This document shows positions 16,671 through 25,677 of a stretch of 64,000 nt of DNA, one piece after another. How positions within the stretch are numbered: position 1 is the first letter of the stretch; each line of letters begins with the position of its first letter. The notes under the pieces were generated by a model, which was not told where the DNA came from, did no database searches, and saw only the letters and a program-made list of their open reading frames with translations. The stretch comes from Arthrobacter sp. B1805 (GTDB taxonomy: Bacteria; Actinomycetota; Actinomycetes; Actinomycetales; Micrococcaceae), in NCBI RefSeq assembly GCF_002929745.1, contig NZ_PJIQ01000013.1, positions 35,264 to 99,263 on the forward strand, in the 5' to 3' direction. The position numbers and the translations under genes are program-made.

Positions 16671-17927
16671 GTGCGCATCCGCCTGCCCCGTCCGGAGACC
16701 CTCGACAGTGCGCGTCCGGTCTGGTTGTTCTTCGCCCTCATTCACGCCGGCTTCCTCGCTCGGCTGCTGCCCTTCATCATCGGCGGCGGAGTGCTCAGCG
16801 ACATCCGTTTCTACCGCGAGTGGGCCTACCTCGCCCTGGACGGCGGCGTCTGGCAGGGCATCGACACCGCATGGGTGTACCCCGTTGGGGCTCTTGCGCC
16901 GATGGTCGTCGCCGCGGTCCTCGGTCCGTCCCTGTACCAGCTCGCCTGGTTCGCACTCTTCGCCGGACTCAACGCCGTCGGCACGGCCGTCCTCCTCCGG
17001 CGAGGGACCCCGTCGTCGTTCACTGCCGCCTACTGGTGGCTCGCCGCCAGCGCGCTGCTCGGTCCGGTCGCCGTCGGCAGGATCGACGGACTGACGGCGC
17101 CGCTTGTCCTGGCGGCACTGCTCATCGTCGCTGCCCGCCCATTCGTCGCGTCCCTCGTGCTCAGTGCCGCGACCTGGATGAAGGTGTGGCCCGCCGCCGT
17201 CGTGCTCGCATCGCTCGTCGTCGTGCGCTCCGGCAGGCTCCGGATCCTCGGCGCCGGTCTCGCGGTCACCGCTGCATGTGCCGCCGTGGTCGCGGCCTTC
17301 GGTGACGTCCGCAACCTCACCGGGTTCCTAAGCGCCCAGGGCGCCCGCGGCATGCAGCTCGAGGCTCCGCTCAGCACGCCGGGAGTGTGGCAGGCGATCA
17401 CCGGAACCTCGGGTGCCTACTTCTTCGAGGACGAGGTGATCAACACCATGGAGGTCCGCGGTGCGCTCAGTGGCGTGGTCGGGAACCTGATGACACCGCT
17501 GCTCGCCCTGACCGTCGTCCTGGTCGCCGCCTTCCTGGCCATCGCCCTCCATCGCGGCGCTGAGGCCCATGCCCTGCTTGCGACCGGGTCACTGGCCCTC
17601 GTCTGTACCCTCGTGGTCTTCAACAAGGTCGGCTCGCCGCAGTTCATGCTGTGGATCGCGGCGGTGATCGCCGGCGGACTCGTGCTCGACCGTGCGCGTG
17701 ATTGGCGCTACCCCGCGCTCGCGATGCTCGCGACGGCGGGCCTGACCACCCTGGTGTACCCGGTCTTCTATGACGCGCTGCGCTACGAGCTCAACCCCGC
17801 TGTCGCCGTCCTGCTGACCCTCCGCAACCTGCTCGTCATCAGCATCTTCCTCTGGTCACTCGTGCGGCTGGCTCGCCTGACGGCGAACGCCCGCGTGCCG
17901 GCGGCGGTTCCCCCTACGGGTGCCTGA
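16671..17927 (+). CDS. GT87/DUF2029-like membrane glycosyltransferase
   Basis: A polytopic membrane protein of 418 residues with about ten helices. The topology, an acidic loop after the first helix (GGGVLSDIRFYREWAY) and a WMKVWPAAVVLASLVVV segment fit the GT-C, polyprenol-phosphate-mannose-dependent alpha-mannosyltransferase class (DUF2029/GT87, as in PimE). The GTG at 16671 is chosen because AGGAG lies six bases upstream. It overlaps the convergent gene by 14 bases. The sugar and acceptor are not known. Confidence 0.7.
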   Translation: MRIRLPRPETLDSARPVWLFFALIHAGFLARLLPFIIGGGVLSDIRFYREWAYLALDGGVWQGIDTAWVYPVGALAPMVVAAVLGPSLYQLAWFALFAGLNAVGTAVLLRRGTPSSFTAAYWWLAASALLGPVAVGRIDGLTAPLVLAALLIVAARPFVASLVLSAATWMKVWPAAVVLASLVVVRSGRLRILGAGLAVTAACAAVVAAFGDVRNLTGFLSAQGARGMQLEAPLSTPGVWQAITGTSGAYFFEDEVINTMEVRGALSGVVGNLMTPLLALTVVLVAAFLAIALHRGAEAHALLATGSLALVCTLVVFNKVGSPQFMLWIAAVIAGGLVLDRARDWRYPALAMLATAGLTTLVYPVFYDALRYELNPAVAVLLTLRNLLVISIFLWSLVRLARLTANARVPAAVPPTGA

Positions 17928-18759
17928 CTCCCTGCCCGGCGAGAACCGCCCGGTAGCCCTCGCGGTAGGTCGGGTACGCGAAGGAGAACCCCGTGGATCG
18001 CAGCAGGCTGCTGTCCACGCGGCGCGCGCCGCCGCGGGTCGACGCCGTCCCACCGCGCGGCGGTTCGGGCAGGTCGAGCTCGCGCGCGAGGAACTGCAGC
18101 ACCTCGCCGAGGTCCACGGGTAGCCGGTCGCTGCCGAGATAGATCGGCGCCGGGTCGTCGACGTCCATGACCAGGTGGACGATCGCGCCCGCGGCGTCGT
18201 CGCGATGGATGCGGTTCGTCCACTGCGGTTCGGTGGGAAGGACGGCTGTCCCGCCGGTGACCTGATCGATCAGTCGAGTGCGTCCCGGGCCGTAGATCCC
18301 CGAGAGCCGGAGGACGATCGCGCGGTCGGAGCGGCCGAGGAGCAGCTGCTCGGCCTCGCGGATGAGCCGCGCCGTCGGGGCGGCGCTCTCCGCCGGTGAC
18401 TGCTCGGTGACCCAGCCCCCGTCGAAATCCCCGTACACCGCCGTGGAGGACACGAAGAGAAGACGGCGGGGGCGGACCCCGTCGCGTTCCAGGGCGTCCA
18501 GGACGTTGCGCGTGGCATCGACGTACGCGCTCCGGTATGCCGCTTCGCTGCGATCCGCGGCGGCGGTAGCGACAACGACGACGTCAGTGTCCCTGGGGAT
18601 CGGCGGCAGCGCCCGGGTCAGGTCGGCGGACACTCCTTCGATGGCGTCCGGCAACCGGTCCGCCGATCGGCGCCACCCGACGACGCGCTCGCCGCGTGCG
18701 GCGAGTCGAAGGCCCACCTCGGTTCCGAGATCGCCGCAGCCCGCTATGAGCACCGTCAT
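17914..18759 (-). CDS. NAD-dependent epimerase/dehydratase (YeeZ-like)
   Basis: A 281-residue Rossmann protein starting MTVLIAGCGDLGTEVGLRLA, with LLFVSSTAVYGDFDGGWVTE (the Ser and Tyr of the SDR active site) and RLSGIYGPGRTRLIDQV. This matches the YeeZ/SDR a5 group of unknown substrate. GGAAGG precedes the ATG. Its 3' end overlaps the membrane glycosyltransferase by 14 bases on the opposite strand. Confidence 0.83.
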   Translation of the reverse strand: MTVLIAGCGDLGTEVGLRLAARGERVVGWRRSADRLPDAIEGVSADLTRALPPIPRDTDVVVVATAAADRSEAAYRSAYVDATRNVLDALERDGVRPRRLLFVSSTAVYGDFDGGWVTEQSPAESAAPTARLIREAEQLLLGRSDRAIVLRLSGIYGPGRTRLIDQVTGGTAVLPTEPQWTNRIHRDDAAGAIVHLVMDVDDPAPIYLGSDRLPVDLGEVLQFLARELDLPEPPRGGTASTRGGARRVDSSLLRSTGFSFAYPTYREGYRAVLAGQGVRHP

Positions 18760-18903
18760 CGTCCATCCGTCCTTCCCCCGGCCGCCTGTTCCGGCGGCCC
18801 ACCCGTCGCAAGTCTAGGTGCGCGGCGTCCCCGGGCCGGCGGCCGTAGACTGGCCCGCGGCGGAACCCGATGCAGGGAAGCGCGGACGACGGTGAGGGGG
18901 ACC

Positions 18904-19407
18904 ATGGAACGCGTGAGGGCGGTCTCGGACAGCGTGGTGATCGGACGCCCGCCGCAGGTGCTCTACGCCATGGTCAGTGACATCACGAGAATGGGCGAGT
19001 GGAGCCCGGAGAACAGGGGAGGGGTGCTCGCCCGGGGCGGGGGCGTGTCCGTCGGAGCGGTCTTCGACGGCGCCAACAGACGCGGTCGCGTCAGGTGGAC
19101 GACACGCTGCACCGTGACGGCGGCGTATCCCGGCCGCGAGTTCGCCTTCCGCGTGCATGCCATCGGAGGCACGAGGCACCTGCTTCCCGCGCGCATCGCA
19201 ACCTGGCGATACACCTTCGCGGAGCACGAGGGCGGGACCCTCGTGACGGAGTCGTGGACGGACGATCGCCCCTGGGCGGACGGCGTCGCCCGGGCCTTCG
19301 ACTACGTCGCCACCGGCGGAACGACCTTCGCTGCGTTCCAGCGCGGCAACATCCGCCGGACGCTGCGGAACCTCAAGGCGGCGGCCGAGGCCGACGCCGC
19401 GCGCTAG
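18904..19407 (+). CDS. SRPBCC (START-like) family protein
   Basis: A 167-residue polyketide-cyclase/START-like protein: ADSV-type start (RVRAVSDSVVIGRPPQVLYA), ITRMGEWSPENRGG, then beta strands with ATWRYTFAEHEGGTLVTESW and a long C-terminal helix. Such proteins bind hydrophobic ligands. The ATG at 18904 follows GAGGGGG. A TAGACT hexamer near 18846 may be the -10. The stop overlaps that of the glutaminase gene by four bases. Confidence 0.8.
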   Translation: MERVRAVSDSVVIGRPPQVLYAMVSDITRMGEWSPENRGGVLARGGGVSVGAVFDGANRRGRVRWTTRCTVTAAYPGREFAFRVHAIGGTRHLLPARIATWRYTFAEHEGGTLVTESWTDDRPWADGVARAFDYVATGGTTFAAFQRGNIRRTLRNLKAAAEADAAR

Positions 19408-21218
19408 TCGCGGATCCGCACGGCCGTCTCCCGCAGGTACAGGTCCACCCGCGTGTAGGCGTCCCGCGTCAGCGCCTTCCACAGTTCGACGGCGAGCCGC
19501 GGATCCTCCTTCTCGAGCGTCCGGATGGCCTGCGCGGTCAGCACCATCACATGGACGTCCTCCAACGCCTTGACCGTGGTCTCCTGCCGGTCGTCGCTGC
19601 CGAGCGCGAGTTCCCCGAAGGTCATGCCTGCACTCAGGGTGGTCAGCTTGAGGCGCTCGCCGGTGGGCCCGGGAACCGATGTGACGATCTTCCCCGAGAG
19701 GATGAAGTACACCCCGCCGAACGGTTGCCCGACGCGTCGCACCACGTGTCCCTTCTCGTAGGTGCGATCCTCCATGCGGGCGGTCAGGGCCTCGACGTCG
19801 TCGTCCGTGAGGGGTGCCAGCGCAGGGCACTGCGCCACCTCCACTTGCGATGGGAGGAGGAGGTCGGCGCCGTACCGGGTGATGAGTTCGTTCTCGCACC
19901 ATTCAACGGCGGCGGTGCGGGTGTCGAAGGTGGGAACGGGCCGGTCGACCTCCTTGAACGTCTCCGCAAGGGTGCCCTCGCCGTCGATGAGCACCAGGTC
20001 GCGGTCCACCTTCGAGAGGTTCTCCCGCACCTCGCCGAGCAGGCGGAGGGAGACATCCGCGACCTCGTCGACGCGCCGCATGTCGAGGATCACGAAATCG
20101 ACGTCGTCGTCCAGCCCGCTGAGTTCGCGCACCATCGATTCGGTGCCGGCGAAGAGGAGGTCGCCGTTGAGTTCGATGACCATCGCGCGGTGCCCGTGGT
20201 CGCGGAGCACGTCCATGGCCTCGTCGGTCCTGCGGATGCCGGACGGCGCGGCCGTGATGTCGTAGGTCGCCCTGATCGCCGAGCGGCCGGCGCGTGCCGC
20301 CCGGACGAAGTGGAGTTCCATGTCGCGCGACAGCCGCTGGCTCGTGGCCATGCCGCGCACGCTGCTGCCGTGCTCGTCGAGTGGCGGCGAATAGACGGCG
20401 AGGCCTACCTGGCCGGGCAGGACGGCGATCGTGCCGCCGCCCACTCCGCTCTTGGCGGGCATGCCCACGGTGCTGATCCAGGAGCCTGCGTCGTCGTACA
20501 TCCCGCACGTGGTCATCACGGACAGGACCCTCTCCACCGCTAGCAAATCCATGGCCTCCACGCCGGTCAGGGGGTTCCGGCCGGAGTTGGCGAGCGTCGC
20601 CGCCATGATGGACAGGTCGATGCAGTTGACCATGACGGAGCACTGGCGGAAATAGTCCTCGATGACCGGCGTCGGATCGTCCTCGATGATGTCGAAGGAC
20701 CGCAGGAGGTAGGCGAGGGCGCGGTTGCGGTGGCCGTGCTCCAGTTCGGAGCGGAAGATCTGCTCGTCCACGCCCAGTTGCCGGCCCGCGAACTGGGAGT
20801 ACGTGGTCAGGATGCGCTTGAAGCGTGAGTTGCCGCGCCGCGACTGGACGAGCGATGTCGCGGTCAGCGCGCCCGCGTTGATCATCGCGTTCGACGGCCG
20901 TCCGCTGCCAGGCGCGAGCGAGATCTCGTTGAACGAATCACCGGAGGGCTCGACGTCCACCTTCGCGTCGACGGCCTCCATGCCCAGGTCCGCCAGTGCC
21001 AGCCCGTAGGTGAAGGGCTTCGAGATCGACTGGATCGTGAATTCCTCCCGTGTGTCGCCGACCTCGTACATGTAGCCGTCCACCGTGGTGAGGCAGATGC
21101 CGAAGTTGTCGGGATCGACGTTCGCCATGGCGGGGATGGTGCTGTACGGCTTTCCGGCCCTGAGGTCGGAGATCTCCCGGTGGATGGTCCTCAGGTAGCT
21201 TTCGATCGGCGATTCCAT
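19404..21218 (-). CDS. glsA: glutaminase A with STAS and cyclic-nucleotide-binding domains
   Basis: A three-domain fusion of 604 residues. Residues about 1-310 are a serine-dependent glutaminase (glutamine to glutamate plus ammonia), with the catalytic SxxK in FTIQSISKPFTYG and SNAMINAGALT. About 335-440 is a STAS domain (VDFVILDMRRVDEVADVSL). About 460-590 is a CRP-like cNMP domain (GGVYFILSGKIV, MTFGELALGS). The phosphate-binding Arg region reads RQETTVKA, one residue longer than the usual R-x-A/S-T-V, so nucleotide binding is uncertain. The ATG at 21218 has TAGGGT seven bases upstream and no good Shine-Dalgarno, suggesting a leaderless start. Confidence 0.88.
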   Translation of the reverse strand: MESPIESYLRTIHREISDLRAGKPYSTIPAMANVDPDNFGICLTTVDGYMYEVGDTREEFTIQSISKPFTYGLALADLGMEAVDAKVDVEPSGDSFNEISLAPGSGRPSNAMINAGALTATSLVQSRRGNSRFKRILTTYSQFAGRQLGVDEQIFRSELEHGHRNRALAYLLRSFDIIEDDPTPVIEDYFRQCSVMVNCIDLSIMAATLANSGRNPLTGVEAMDLLAVERVLSVMTTCGMYDDAGSWISTVGMPAKSGVGGGTIAVLPGQVGLAVYSPPLDEHGSSVRGMATSQRLSRDMELHFVRAARAGRSAIRATYDITAAPSGIRRTDEAMDVLRDHGHRAMVIELNGDLLFAGTESMVRELSGLDDDVDFVILDMRRVDEVADVSLRLLGEVRENLSKVDRDLVLIDGEGTLAETFKEVDRPVPTFDTRTAAVEWCENELITRYGADLLLPSQVEVAQCPALAPLTDDDVEALTARMEDRTYEKGHVVRRVGQPFGGVYFILSGKIVTSVPGPTGERLKLTTLSAGMTFGELALGSDDRQETTVKALEDVHVMVLTAQAIRTLEKEDPRLAVELWKALTRDAYTRVDLYLRETAVRIRD

Positions 21219-21225
21219 GCTGTCC

Positions 21226-21231
21226 ACCCTA
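21226..21231 (-). promoter_or_regulatory. -10 hexamer of glsA (leaderless)
   Basis: TAGGGT on the minus strand, seven bases before the glsA ATG at 21218. Confidence 0.5.
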
Positions 21232-21256
21232 CGGGCAGGCACTCCGCTGTCGGGCT

Positions 21257-21311
21257 CGTGCCTCTCCCGAGAGTGCCTCTGCCGAACGTGCCTCTCCCAG
21301 CGGTGCCGAGG
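21257..21311. repeat. 15-base tandem repeat upstream of glsA
   Basis: CGTGCCTCTCCCGAG at 21257, with variants at 21272 and 21287 and a truncated fourth copy from 21302. It lies between the glsA start and the end of the next gene on the same strand. Confidence 0.75.
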
Positions 21312-21330
21312 GCGACGCCCTGCGCGCCGA

Positions 21331-21795
21331 CTAGGAGGTCTGCCGGGTGCGGCGCAGCGACAGGAGGGCGAGCTGCCCCACGGCCGCAGCGCCGCCGAGG
21401 AAGATCAGCGGCGGGCCTGCTGCCACCGTGTAGCTGAACCACGGCGGCCCCTGGTAACTCGTGCTCGCAGGTCCCACGGAGATGACGTTCTCCATGTAGG
21501 CCTGCTCGTGGAGCGCCGGCGCCCACAGGAAGTACACCCCGAGCGCCAGGGAGACTCCGGCGACGATCCACAACCACACGTCATAGGGATTCCTCGCTCC
21601 TGCCTGCGGTGGAGGCACGGCGCCGTCGCCGACTTCGCGGATCACCGCCGGAGCGGACGGGGTCGGCGGAGTCTCGGGCGCGTACGGCAGGGGAGGGGGC
21701 GGTGGCGCTGGTGACGCCGCCGCTGTGCTCCCGCCACGCTGGTAGATGCCGTCGAAGCGCGGATCGTACGTGTCCTGCACCCGGTCGCCGCTCAT
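21331..21795 (-). CDS. proline-rich membrane protein, unknown function
   Basis: A 154-residue protein with a Pro/Ala-rich cytoplasmic N-terminus (DPRFDGIYQRGG then a Pro run), a membrane helix (VWLWIVAGVSLALGVYFLW), an extracytoplasmic loop and a second helix (AAGPPLIFLGGAAAVGQLA). GGGGGAGG precedes the ATG. It is co-oriented with glsA and the APC permease. The family is not recognised. Confidence 0.65.
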   Translation of the reverse strand: MSGDRVQDTYDPRFDGIYQRGGSTAAASPAPPPPPLPYAPETPPTPSAPAVIREVGDGAVPPPQAGARNPYDVWLWIVAGVSLALGVYFLWAPALHEQAYMENVISVGPASTSYQGPPWFSYTVAAGPPLIFLGGAAAVGQLALLSLRRTRQTS

Positions 21796-21864
21796 CGGTC
21801 TTCCTCCCCCTGGACTGACGAATGACCCCAGTAAAGCACGGCTCCGGTCGTGAACGGACGTGCG

Positions 21865-23316
21865 TCAGCGGCGATCGGACAGCTCGGCGAGGAGCCGCTC
21901 CTCGGCGTCGTGCCCCGGCGCGATGCCGCGCGGGATCCGGAGCAGGAAGACGATCCCGAGCACCCACCACAGGCCGAAGAGTATCCACGGTGGAGGCGTG
22001 AGCGCTGCCGGCATACCGGGGAGGTACAGGCTCAGCAGGCCCACGCAGAGGACGACGGCGATCCAGCCGATCACGGTTCCGCCGTTCCCCGCTCCGCCGA
22101 TGCGCAGCGGACGCTCCATCGCCGGTTCCCGCCGGCGCAGGATGACGAAGACGAGGGACACGAGGATGTAGGCGAGGACGATGCTCGGTGCGCCGGAATC
22201 GACGAGCCAGCCGAGCATCTGCGTGCCGAAGAACGGCGCCGCGAAGGAGAGCGCGCCGATGAAGATGAGGGCGTTGACCGGAGTCCGGTACCGCGGGTGC
22301 AGCACCCCGAACCAGCGCGGGAGCATCCCCGAGCGCGACATCGAGTACATGAGTCGGGACGCACCGAGGAGCAGGGAGTTCCAGGAGGTGAGGATGCCCG
22401 CGATCCCGCCCGCGATCAGGACCTTCGCCATGATGTCGGACCCGAACATGGTGCCCATGGCATCTGCGGTAGCGATGTCCGCAGTGGCGAGTTCGCCGGC
22501 GGGCATCGCCGACGACGTCGTCAGGATCGTCATCACGTACCAGATGGTCGCGAGGATGACGGCGACGACGACGAGCCTGCCGATCTGCCGGGCCGGGATG
22601 TTCACCTCCTCCGCGGACTGCGGAATCACGTCGAAGCCGACGAAAAGGAACGGCACCACGACCAGGACGGCGAAGAAGCCCGCTGAGCCACCCGTGAGGA
22701 ACGGCTGCATGTTGGACACCGACCCGCCGGTGACGCTGCCGAGGACGAGGACGAGCCCGATGACGAGCAGGAAGACGACGACGAAGGTCTGCGCGGCGCC
22801 GGCGATCTTGACGCCGCGGATGTTGACCAGGGTGATGACGACTGCTGCGACTGCGCCCACGAGCGCCCAGGTCAGGTGCACCTGATCGCCTGCGACCGTC
22901 CAGAGCGGTATGTGGCTGAGGTTCGGGAAGATGTACTCGGCGGTCCTGGGGAGGGCCACGGCCTCGAAGGCGACGATCGTGACGTAGCCCCCGGTGATCG
23001 CCCAGGAACCGACGAAGGACCAGCGGGGTCCCATGCCCCTGAGGAGGAAGTTGTGTTCGCCGCCCGCCTTGGGCATGGCGGCCGTGAGCTCGGCGTAGGT
23101 CAGACCGACGACCCCCATGATGACACCGCCCGTGACCATGGCCAGCACGGCGCCTCCGGTACCCGCCGAGGCGATCCACCCGCCCGTGAGCACCACCCAC
23201 CCGAAACCGATCATCGCGCCGAAACCGAGGGCGAGCGCGTCCCAATTGCCGAGCACCCTCAGGAGCGAGGCGTCCTGTCCGCTCGTCGTGTCTGCTGTCC
23301 TGTCCGGTGTCGGCAT
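21865..23316 (-). CDS. APC family amino acid permease
   Basis: A 483-residue transporter with 12 predicted membrane helices. The APC signature is the unwound first helix GFGAMIGFGWVVLTGGW, with PKAGGEHNFLL and FVGFDVIPQSAEEVNIPAR in the expected places. The last of these resembles the GFD-PQ-AEE region of ethanolamine/glutamate-like members. The ATG at 23316 follows AAGGAGG by ten bases; a longer frame upstream is rejected. The substrate is unknown; the nearby glutaminase makes an amino acid or amine plausible. Confidence 0.83.
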   Translation of the reverse strand: MPTPDRTADTTSGQDASLLRVLGNWDALALGFGAMIGFGWVVLTGGWIASAGTGGAVLAMVTGGVIMGVVGLTYAELTAAMPKAGGEHNFLLRGMGPRWSFVGSWAITGGYVTIVAFEAVALPRTAEYIFPNLSHIPLWTVAGDQVHLTWALVGAVAAVVITLVNIRGVKIAGAAQTFVVVFLLVIGLVLVLGSVTGGSVSNMQPFLTGGSAGFFAVLVVVPFLFVGFDVIPQSAEEVNIPARQIGRLVVVAVILATIWYVMTILTTSSAMPAGELATADIATADAMGTMFGSDIMAKVLIAGGIAGILTSWNSLLLGASRLMYSMSRSGMLPRWFGVLHPRYRTPVNALIFIGALSFAAPFFGTQMLGWLVDSGAPSIVLAYILVSLVFVILRRREPAMERPLRIGGAGNGGTVIGWIAVVLCVGLLSLYLPGMPAALTPPPWILFGLWWVLGIVFLLRIPRGIAPGHDAEERLLAELSDRR

Positions 23317-23503
23317 CGCGAGTCGTCCTCCTTCGGTGGCCCGTGCTGTTCCGGCGCCGGCCGATGGCTGGTGGCGGCGTCCGGAGACGGGGTTGATCCA
23401 CTGTAGGGGATCGATCGTTCCGGGTGAATGGTTGTGACACCGCTGGATGGTTGGATGGGAGCGGCTGCAGGAGGTGTAGCCGGGACGACGATCGGACGAC
23501 GGA

Positions 23504-24175
23504 ATGCCACCGAGAACCAGGCGTAGCGCCACGAATGCTCCTCGCCTCTCCCTCAGGGCACCGCAGGGGGTCACGCGCGTCGAGGAGCCGGGCCTGCTGG
23601 ACGGCGACCATCGCGAGGGTGAGCACTACGGACGGCTCAGACTGGACGGCGAGGACCTGGCAGGCATCACGCTGCAGGAGTGCGTGCTGGAGGGCGTATC
23701 GCTCAACGACACGGAACTGCGTGGCGCACGCTTCATCGAGTGCGCCATCCAGGACCTCTTCGCTCCGGTGCTCCGCGCGCCCCGGAGCAGCTGGCGCGAG
23801 ACGTCCCTGCGCAGCACCCGCTGGGGATCGGCGGAGTTGTACGACAGCCGATTCGACGGCGTCCATCTCGACGGCGGAAAGCTCGACTACGTCAATCTCC
23901 GCAGTTCCCACCTGACCGACGTCCTCGTCAGCGGCTGCATCATCGGGGAACTGGACCTCACGGGCGTGCGGGCGACGCGCGTCGCGCTGCAGGACTGCAC
24001 CATCGGCGCCCTCACGCTCGACGGCGCCCAGCTCAAGGACGCCGACCTGCGGACTAGCAGCTTCCGCAGCATCAGCGGGCTCGACGGGCTGCGCGGCGCC
24101 ACGATCGACGAGCACCAGCTGCAGCTCCTGGCTCCGTTCCTGGCCGAGAGCATGGGCCTGCGCATCGAGGGGTGA
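23504..24175 (+). CDS. pentapeptide-repeat protein
   Basis: A 223-residue protein dominated by A(D/N)LXX-like repeats that should fold into a right-handed quadrilateral beta-helix: LRLDGEDLAGITLQECVLEG, then SLNDTELRGARF, DGVHLDGGKLDYVNLRSSHL, GELDLTGVRATRVAL and TLDGAQLKDADLRTSSF. Some members mimic DNA and bind gyrase, but there is no specific sign of that here. It has a basic, disordered-looking first 25 residues and no strong ribosome-binding site, so the start is uncertain. Confidence 0.75.
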   Translation: MPPRTRRSATNAPRLSLRAPQGVTRVEEPGLLDGDHREGEHYGRLRLDGEDLAGITLQECVLEGVSLNDTELRGARFIECAIQDLFAPVLRAPRSSWRETSLRSTRWGSAELYDSRFDGVHLDGGKLDYVNLRSSHLTDVLVSGCIIGELDLTGVRATRVALQDCTIGALTLDGAQLKDADLRTSSFRSISGLDGLRGATIDEHQLQLLAPFLAESMGLRIEG

Positions 24176-24278
24176 GCCGGCGGGCGCTGCTCACGGCGTC
24201 GGTGTTGGAATGAGCGCGGTCGACGGCGCCGGTGCGACGCCCTGCGACGGCTGGTCGACGCCGCACGGTCACTCGTCA

Positions 24279-25673
24279 CTAACCGCGCGGCTGGTCCTCC
24301 TGGCCGTCGGCAGGACCATTCGTGGACGGGTCGGAGCCGGGGTGGCCCGGACCGGCGGGATGCGGCGTGCCGGGAGGATAGCCAGGGCCGGCAGGGTGAG
24401 CAGGCCCGGAAGGGTGCCGGTCGGCCCTGTAGTCCCTGCCATCCGACGACGAAGGCGCCGGGGGCGCGGCCGTCGAACCGTGCTCCGCCGGCTGTTCCTG
24501 GGCGGGCAGGGTCCGGGGGATCACGGGTACCGGTGGAGCTCCGGGGCCCGGTGCGTGGGAGCGGTCGTACTGCGATGGCTCGTAGGGGCCGGCCAGTGGC
24601 TGCCCGGCCTGCTGCTGGTCCTGGATCCGGGGGCCCTGTGCGGTCGCCCAGGGGCCGGAGAAAGCGACCGGCCCCGGGGCGCCCGGCCCAGAGGCGACCG
24701 CCGGCGGAACAGCACCTCCGGGGAACGGGGCGGCAGGGAAGGGGTAACCGGCCTGCGGGGGTTCAGGGGACACCGTCCGGGTCCGGCCGATGCCCCTGCG
24801 GTTCGCGAGGCGGATGATGACGACAGCGGTCACCGCCATGGTCGCTCCGGAGATGATGAGTCCGCTGACCGAGCCTTCGGTCGAATTGACGTCCACCAGC
24901 CCGAAGGCGCCGAGGACGAAGATGGTCATGTTGTTGATGGCGTGGACCGCGATCGCCGCTTCGAGCCCGCCCGTGCGCCAGCTGATCCACCCCGCGAAGA
25001 TCGCGAAGATCGCGACGTCCGTCTGGCCGAGCGGATCGTAACCGTGTCCGAGGACGAAGAGCGGCACGGGCAGCAGGATCGCGAAGGCGGGGTGCCGCAA
25101 CCAGCTGCCGATGGCCTGCATCAGGAAGCCGCGGAACACGTATTCCTCGGCCGCGGCCTGGAACGGCACGGCGAGGATGGACAGGGCGAGCATGATCAGC
25201 AGGGTCGAGGTGTCCGGCTGTGCGGGAAGCGGGACCGCCTCCTCAGGGAAGAAGAAACCGATCACGGTCGAGACGGCGAGGCTCACCAGGAACACAGCTG
25301 TCGCAACCAGCGTGCAGACGGAGAGCCAGCCCCAGCGGATGCGCCCGGCAACCGAGGACAGCAGGCCGATGGGTTTCGGTCCCACGATCAGTGTGGCGAG
25401 CGCGAGCGCGGGAATCATGAGGATCAGCGAGATCAGGGTGAAGGCGAAGATCACCGGGTTGCTGAGGTCGATCGTCGCCGCGGCCTCCATGTACTGCTCG
25501 AGATCGGCAGACGTGGCGAGTGCCGCGATGATTCCGACGAGCAGCAGGACGACGGTGAAGGCCAGGTAGAAGGCCATCCCCAGCAACGCGGTCAGGAGTG
25601 GTCTCCACCAGCGGTAGCGCGGCCACGATCGGGCGAGGCGGTGGAATTCGAACTGCCGGTCAACCTGTTCCAT
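24279..25673 (-). CDS. CPBP family intramembrane metalloprotease with long Pro/Gly-rich tail
   Basis: A membrane protein of 464 residues. The first 310 or so form the CPBP/CAAX protease core: AAAEEYVFRGFLMQ (EExxxR motif), FVLGHGYDPLG and AIAVHAINNM, the glutamate and histidine residues of the active site. The last 150 residues are Pro/Gly/Ala/His-rich, low-complexity and cytoplasmic or extracellular. The ATG at 25673 has TACGGT six bases before it and no Shine-Dalgarno sequence. Its promoter therefore overlaps the 3' end of the DUF1275 gene. Role (prenyl-protein processing or immunity) is inferred only from the family. Confidence 0.83.
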   Translation of the reverse strand: MEQVDRQFEFHRLARSWPRYRWWRPLLTALLGMAFYLAFTVVLLLVGIIAALATSADLEQYMEAAATIDLSNPVIFAFTLISLILMIPALALATLIVGPKPIGLLSSVAGRIRWGWLSVCTLVATAVFLVSLAVSTVIGFFFPEEAVPLPAQPDTSTLLIMLALSILAVPFQAAAEEYVFRGFLMQAIGSWLRHPAFAILLPVPLFVLGHGYDPLGQTDVAIFAIFAGWISWRTGGLEAAIAVHAINNMTIFVLGAFGLVDVNSTEGSVSGLIISGATMAVTAVVIIRLANRRGIGRTRTVSPEPPQAGYPFPAAPFPGGAVPPAVASGPGAPGPVAFSGPWATAQGPRIQDQQQAGQPLAGPYEPSQYDRSHAPGPGAPPVPVIPRTLPAQEQPAEHGSTAAPPAPSSSDGRDYRADRHPSGPAHPAGPGYPPGTPHPAGPGHPGSDPSTNGPADGQEDQPRG

Positions 25674-25677
25674 GGCT

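Noticed and set aside
21581..24115. 844-codon minus-strand frame
   Set aside because: It is a shadow of the APC permease and pentapeptide-repeat genes in another frame, with typical Arg/Gly-rich low-complexity composition for GC-rich DNA.
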